The translations under genes were made by a program, and so were the position numbers. Below the pieces are notes generated by a model. It worked only from the letters and a program-made list of their open reading frames with translations. It did not search any database and was not told where the DNA came from. Below are positions 5,795-7,872 of a stretch of 7,872 nt of DNA, in pieces. The first letter of the stretch is position 1, and each line of letters opens with the position of its first letter. Source of the DNA: Coriobacteriaceae bacterium AF45-21 (GTDB taxonomy: Bacteria > Actinomycetota > Coriobacteriia > Coriobacteriales > Coriobacteriaceae); assembly GCA_027682925.1 (NCBI GenBank), contig JAQCYU010000054.1:1-7872 (forward strand). The letters are read 5' to 3'.

Positions 5795-6592
5795 ATGGCA
5801 CACGCCACGCCCGACAACCGCCGCCCGACCACCGGCGCTCCGGTTGCCGCGCCCACCGATATCGACCTGCGCCGCAAGCTCACTACCACCGTGGTGCTGG
5901 TGCTGTTTGCGCTGGTGGCGATAGCCATGGCAACGTTCGCCTGGTTCTCCATCGCCGATAGCGCCAAGACCCGCATGCTCATGATCGACGCCAACGCCGA
6001 CGGTTCGCTGCGCTTTGACCTGGACGAGCATGCCACGTTCGACGAATACGTCCACAGCCTGGGCTTCGACCAGATCTCGGCGCGCATTGCCAGCGAAAAG
6101 GGCGTGGACATCGACGCGTCCAAGCTCAAGCCCGTCACCACGAGCGACTACCAGACCTTTACCTTCGAAGACGGTTCCACCGCCGATCCCGCCACCGGTG
6201 CCTACCTGGAGTTCACGCTGCACTTTATGAGCGGCACGGACCTGCGCGTTCGCCTGACCGGGCAGGACGGCGACGGCGGCGCGTCCGGCACGCGGTTTAG
6301 CTCCGACACGCAGAGTATGGCCAGCGCCATGCGCATGAGCTTTACCGCCGACGGTCACACCTGGGTCTACAACCCCAACGGAGGCGGGGGCTCGTCTGGT
6401 TCGGCCACCGTCTTTGGGCTCGACTCGGATACGGCGAACGCGGCCAGCGACATGTTCGACCTAATAAAAGATACGGACAAGCCGGTAACCGTTCGCATAT
6501 GGCTCGAGGGAACGGACCCAAATTGCACTAATATGCTAAAGGGAGCTAACTATTCGGTTTCGATGCGCTTTGAGGGCATCGAAGAACAGTAG
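5795..6592 (+). CDS. SipW-type exported surface protein D, the most divergent paralogue
   Basis: This 265-residue protein is the shortest of the four. A 24-residue Pro- and Thr-rich tail leads to basic residues (LRRK, 25-28) and a membrane segment at about 30-48 ending in TFAWFSIAD (47-55). The block VTTSDYQTF (about 114-122) replaces the (Y/T)P(V/I)ST motif of B and C. A Gly-Ser-rich stretch (NGGGGSSGS, about 194-202) looks like a flexible linker. The C-terminal motif is IWLEGTDPNC (235-244), with one cysteine left. Only 2 nt separate its ATG from the stop of protein C, and the ribosome binding site GGTGAG lies inside gene C, so translation is coupled. After its stop the operon has a 60-bp gap before the peptidase. 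It could be a minor or capping subunit, which is inference only. Confidence 0.85.
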   Translation: MAHATPDNRRPTTGAPVAAPTDIDLRRKLTTTVVLVLFALVAIAMATFAWFSIADSAKTRMLMIDANADGSLRFDLDEHATFDEYVHSLGFDQISARIASEKGVDIDASKLKPVTTSDYQTFTFEDGSTADPATGAYLEFTLHFMSGTDLRVRLTGQDGDGGASGTRFSSDTQSMASAMRMSFTADGHTWVYNPNGGGGSSGSATVFGLDSDTANAASDMFDLIKDTDKPVTVRIWLEGTDPNCTNMLKGANYSVSMRFEGIEEQ

Positions 6593-6601
6593 ATATGCAC
6601 G

Positions 6602-6617
6602 GCGGCCACCGGGCCGC
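6602..6617. other. Small GC-rich hairpin between exported protein D and the peptidase gene
   Basis: GCGGCC (6602-6607) and GGCCGC (6612-6617) form a perfect stem with a 4-nt loop in the only sizeable gap of the operon. It has no T tract, so it is not a classic terminator. It could slow transcription or protect an mRNA end, lowering peptidase output relative to its substrates. Confidence 0.4.
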
Positions 6618-6652
6618 GCACGACCTAGACAGACACGGTAGTAAGGGACATC

Positions 6653-7399
6653 ATGCAATCTGTTAAAAAAGTCGCATCCATCGCGCTGAGCGTCGTCATG
6701 TGGATCATCATCCTGGTGGCGGCCCTGTATGCGTTTACCACGCTCGCCACGCGCGAGGACGGCAGCGTCTCTGACATCGCCGGCTTCACCCCGCTCGCCG
6801 TGCAGTCCGACTCCATGGCGCCCACGTTTAACAAGGGTGACCTCATCGTCATCCAAAAGTGCGACACCTCTAAGCTCGAGGTGGGCGACATCGTGACGTT
6901 CCACACCATTATCGACAACGAGTACGCGCTCAACACGCACCGCATCGCCGCCATCGACGAGGTCAACGGCATGCGCAGCTTTACCACCAAGGGCGATAAC
7001 AACGACGTGGCCGATACACACATCATCAGCGACGGCGACATCGTGGGCAAGTACGTGTTTGCGCTGCCGCAGATGGGCAAGGTCATGAACTTCCTGTCCA
7101 GCTCCATGGGCTTCCTCATTGTGATCGTGCTGCCCATGCTGCTGTTCTTTATCTACCAGGTGTATCACCTCATCGTGGTGGGCATGAACCTTAAGCGCGC
7201 CATGGCCGAGGAGGACCGCCTGGCCGCCGCGGCTGCCATCGTGGACGCCGAGGGCAAGGGTGACACTACCGTCACGGCCGATAACGCCGCCGAGCAGCTT
7301 GCCCAGGCCGAGGCCAAGCTCGAGGAAGCTCGTCGTTTAAAGGCCGAGGCCGAGGCGGCGATGAACGCGACCAAGCAGGAGGGTACCGACGGTGAGTGA
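6653..7399 (+). CDS. sipW: SipW/ER-type signal peptidase I
   Basis: This 248-residue membrane protease belongs to the archaeal/ER branch of signal peptidase I that includes Bacillus SipW. An N-terminal membrane segment (8-30) is followed by the catalytic box VQSDSMAPTFNKGDLIVIQ with S54 as nucleophile. The second catalytic box is LNTHR with H96 in place of the lysine of ordinary bacterial enzymes, the hallmark of this branch. Box E follows as TTKGDNN with D115 and a further Asp near 121. A second membrane segment (about 152-177) returns the chain to the cytoplasm, where an Ala/Glu-rich coiled-coil-like tail of about 60 residues follows. Such a tail is not typical of SipW. AAGGGA at 6643-6648 precedes the ATG. 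Lying behind four proteins with T(Y/F)AW signals, it is almost certainly their processing enzyme. The symbol denotes the family type, not proven orthology. Confidence 0.92.
   Translation: MQSVKKVASIALSVVMWIIILVAALYAFTTLATREDGSVSDIAGFTPLAVQSDSMAPTFNKGDLIVIQKCDTSKLEVGDIVTFHTIIDNEYALNTHRIAAIDEVNGMRSFTTKGDNNDVADTHIISDGDIVGKYVFALPQMGKVMNFLSSSMGFLIVIVLPMLLFFIYQVYHLIVVGMNLKRAMAEEDRLAAAAAIVDAEGKGDTTVTADNAAEQLAQAEAKLEEARRLKAEAEAAMNATKQEGTDGE
7377..7383 (+). promoter_or_regulatory. Ribosome binding site that supports the GTG start at 7392
   Basis: AGGAGGG lies within the end of the peptidase gene, 8 nt before the GTG at 7392. It is among the best matches to the Shine-Dalgarno consensus in the window and justifies calling an overlapping gene with a non-ATG start. 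Confidence 0.8.
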
Positions 7400-7872
7400 G
7401 TTTCTGGGATTTGCCTGGGAGCTGCTGGCAAAGGTTGTCTACAACGTCGTTGCCGTTGTGAGCTCCATCCTTAACCTGCTGGTGTTTGGCTGGGTTGAGT
7501 ACTTCAACATCTTTATGACCTACTTCACCACGTTTGACCTGGTGGGCAAGATCGGCGCGGTCATTCTGTTTGCCATGCTCATCGCAGTCCCCGTGCTGAT
7601 TGTGGCCATTCTGATCCACCACTACCGCATCAACCGTCGCCTGCATCGCGACGACACGTCCAACAAGGCGCTCTATCGCGAGATCGGCCGCCTGAACAAG
7701 CAGGTGCTCGACCTCATGGACGAGAAGAACAAGCTGCTGGCGCTCAAGGTCAATGCCATGGGCGGCACCAAGCAGATTCCGTACGTGGGTGCCTCGGCCC
7801 TGGCCGACGACCACCTGCCCACGGTGGGCAACGTGGTGGGGCGCCGCTGCGGGCGCCGCTGCGGGCGAGGGC
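7392..7872 (+). CDS. Two-helix membrane protein with coiled coil, 3' truncated by the window
   Basis: The gene starts with GTG at 7392, overlaps the peptidase stop by 8 bp and runs past the window end; 160 codons are visible. Hydrophobic segments lie at about 12-34 and 53-76. A basic stretch (HHYRINRRLHR, 76-86) follows, which by the positive-inside rule puts the rest in the cytoplasm. Residues 90-122 look like a coiled coil (EIGRLNKQVLDLMDEKNKL). I do not recognise the family. Tight coupling to the peptidase suggests a helper of export or an adaptor at the membrane. Near 7838 the reading turns into GRRCGRRCGRG; dropping one G of the GGGG at 7838-7841 would give GAAAGAAAGEG instead, which looks more like real protein, so a frame change is possible here. 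Confidence 0.75.
   Translation, partial: MSEFLGFAWELLAKVVYNVVAVVSSILNLLVFGWVEYFNIFMTYFTTFDLVGKIGAVILFAMLIAVPVLIVAILIHHYRINRRLHRDDTSNKALYREIGRLNKQVLDLMDEKNKLLALKVNAMGGTKQIPYVGASALADDHLPTVGNVVGRRCGRRCGRG
7839..7867 (+). repeat. 12-bp tandem repeat near the window end
   Basis: The unit GGCGCCGCTGCG is repeated with a 12-bp period from 7839 to 7867, about 2.4 copies with no mismatch. A 12-bp unit keeps the frame; read one base later than the called frame it encodes repeating Gly-Ala-Ala-Ala. Confidence 0.85.

Overview
The window is GC-rich, densely coded bacterial DNA. Its codon preference, the probable leaderless gene, the AbiEi/DUF559-style nuclease, the DUF5710 protein and the run of SipW-type exported proteins together suggest a gut actinobacterium of the class Coriobacteriia, perhaps Collinsella. 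That assignment is inference from style, not from a marker gene.

Left part (1-2324): the C-terminal end of an unrecognised protein (1-114, +) faces a small DUF5710 protein with two CxxC pairs (193-903, -). About 300 bp of intergenic DNA with short palindromes separates it from a divergent gene (1221-2324, +) for a stand-alone protein with a DUF559/Vsr-like endonuclease fold. That gene appears to be transcribed from an extended -10 box placed exactly for a leaderless mRNA.

Middle part (2325-2958): this has no protein gene. It holds a long imperfect inverted repeat of about 64 bp per arm around a roughly 52-bp loop (2364-2542), which looks like a MITE-like or structured-RNA element. It is followed by a complete tRNA-Val(GAC) unit on the minus strand, with a consensus-like promoter and a strong Rho-independent terminator.

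Right part (2959-7872): a tightly packed plus-strand operon encodes four divergent paralogous exported proteins (A-D). Each has an N-terminal membrane segment ending in a T(Y/F)AW signature and a C-terminal (W/Y)xEG(C/T)D motif. They are followed by a SipW/ER-type signal peptidase I with a Ser/His active site and, overlapping its stop, by a two-helix membrane protein with a coiled coil that runs off the window. The logical reading is a self-contained surface-protein export and assembly cassette: the peptidase processes the four substrates, which may form a TasA/camelysin-like surface polymer, and the last protein may assist at the membrane.

The second paralogue carries a one-base frameshift and, separately, a perfect 51-bp tandem duplication. 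The last gene shows a second probable frame change at a G run next to a 12-bp tandem repeat. These may be sequencing errors, decay or length/phase variation, and need checking against reads and related strains.
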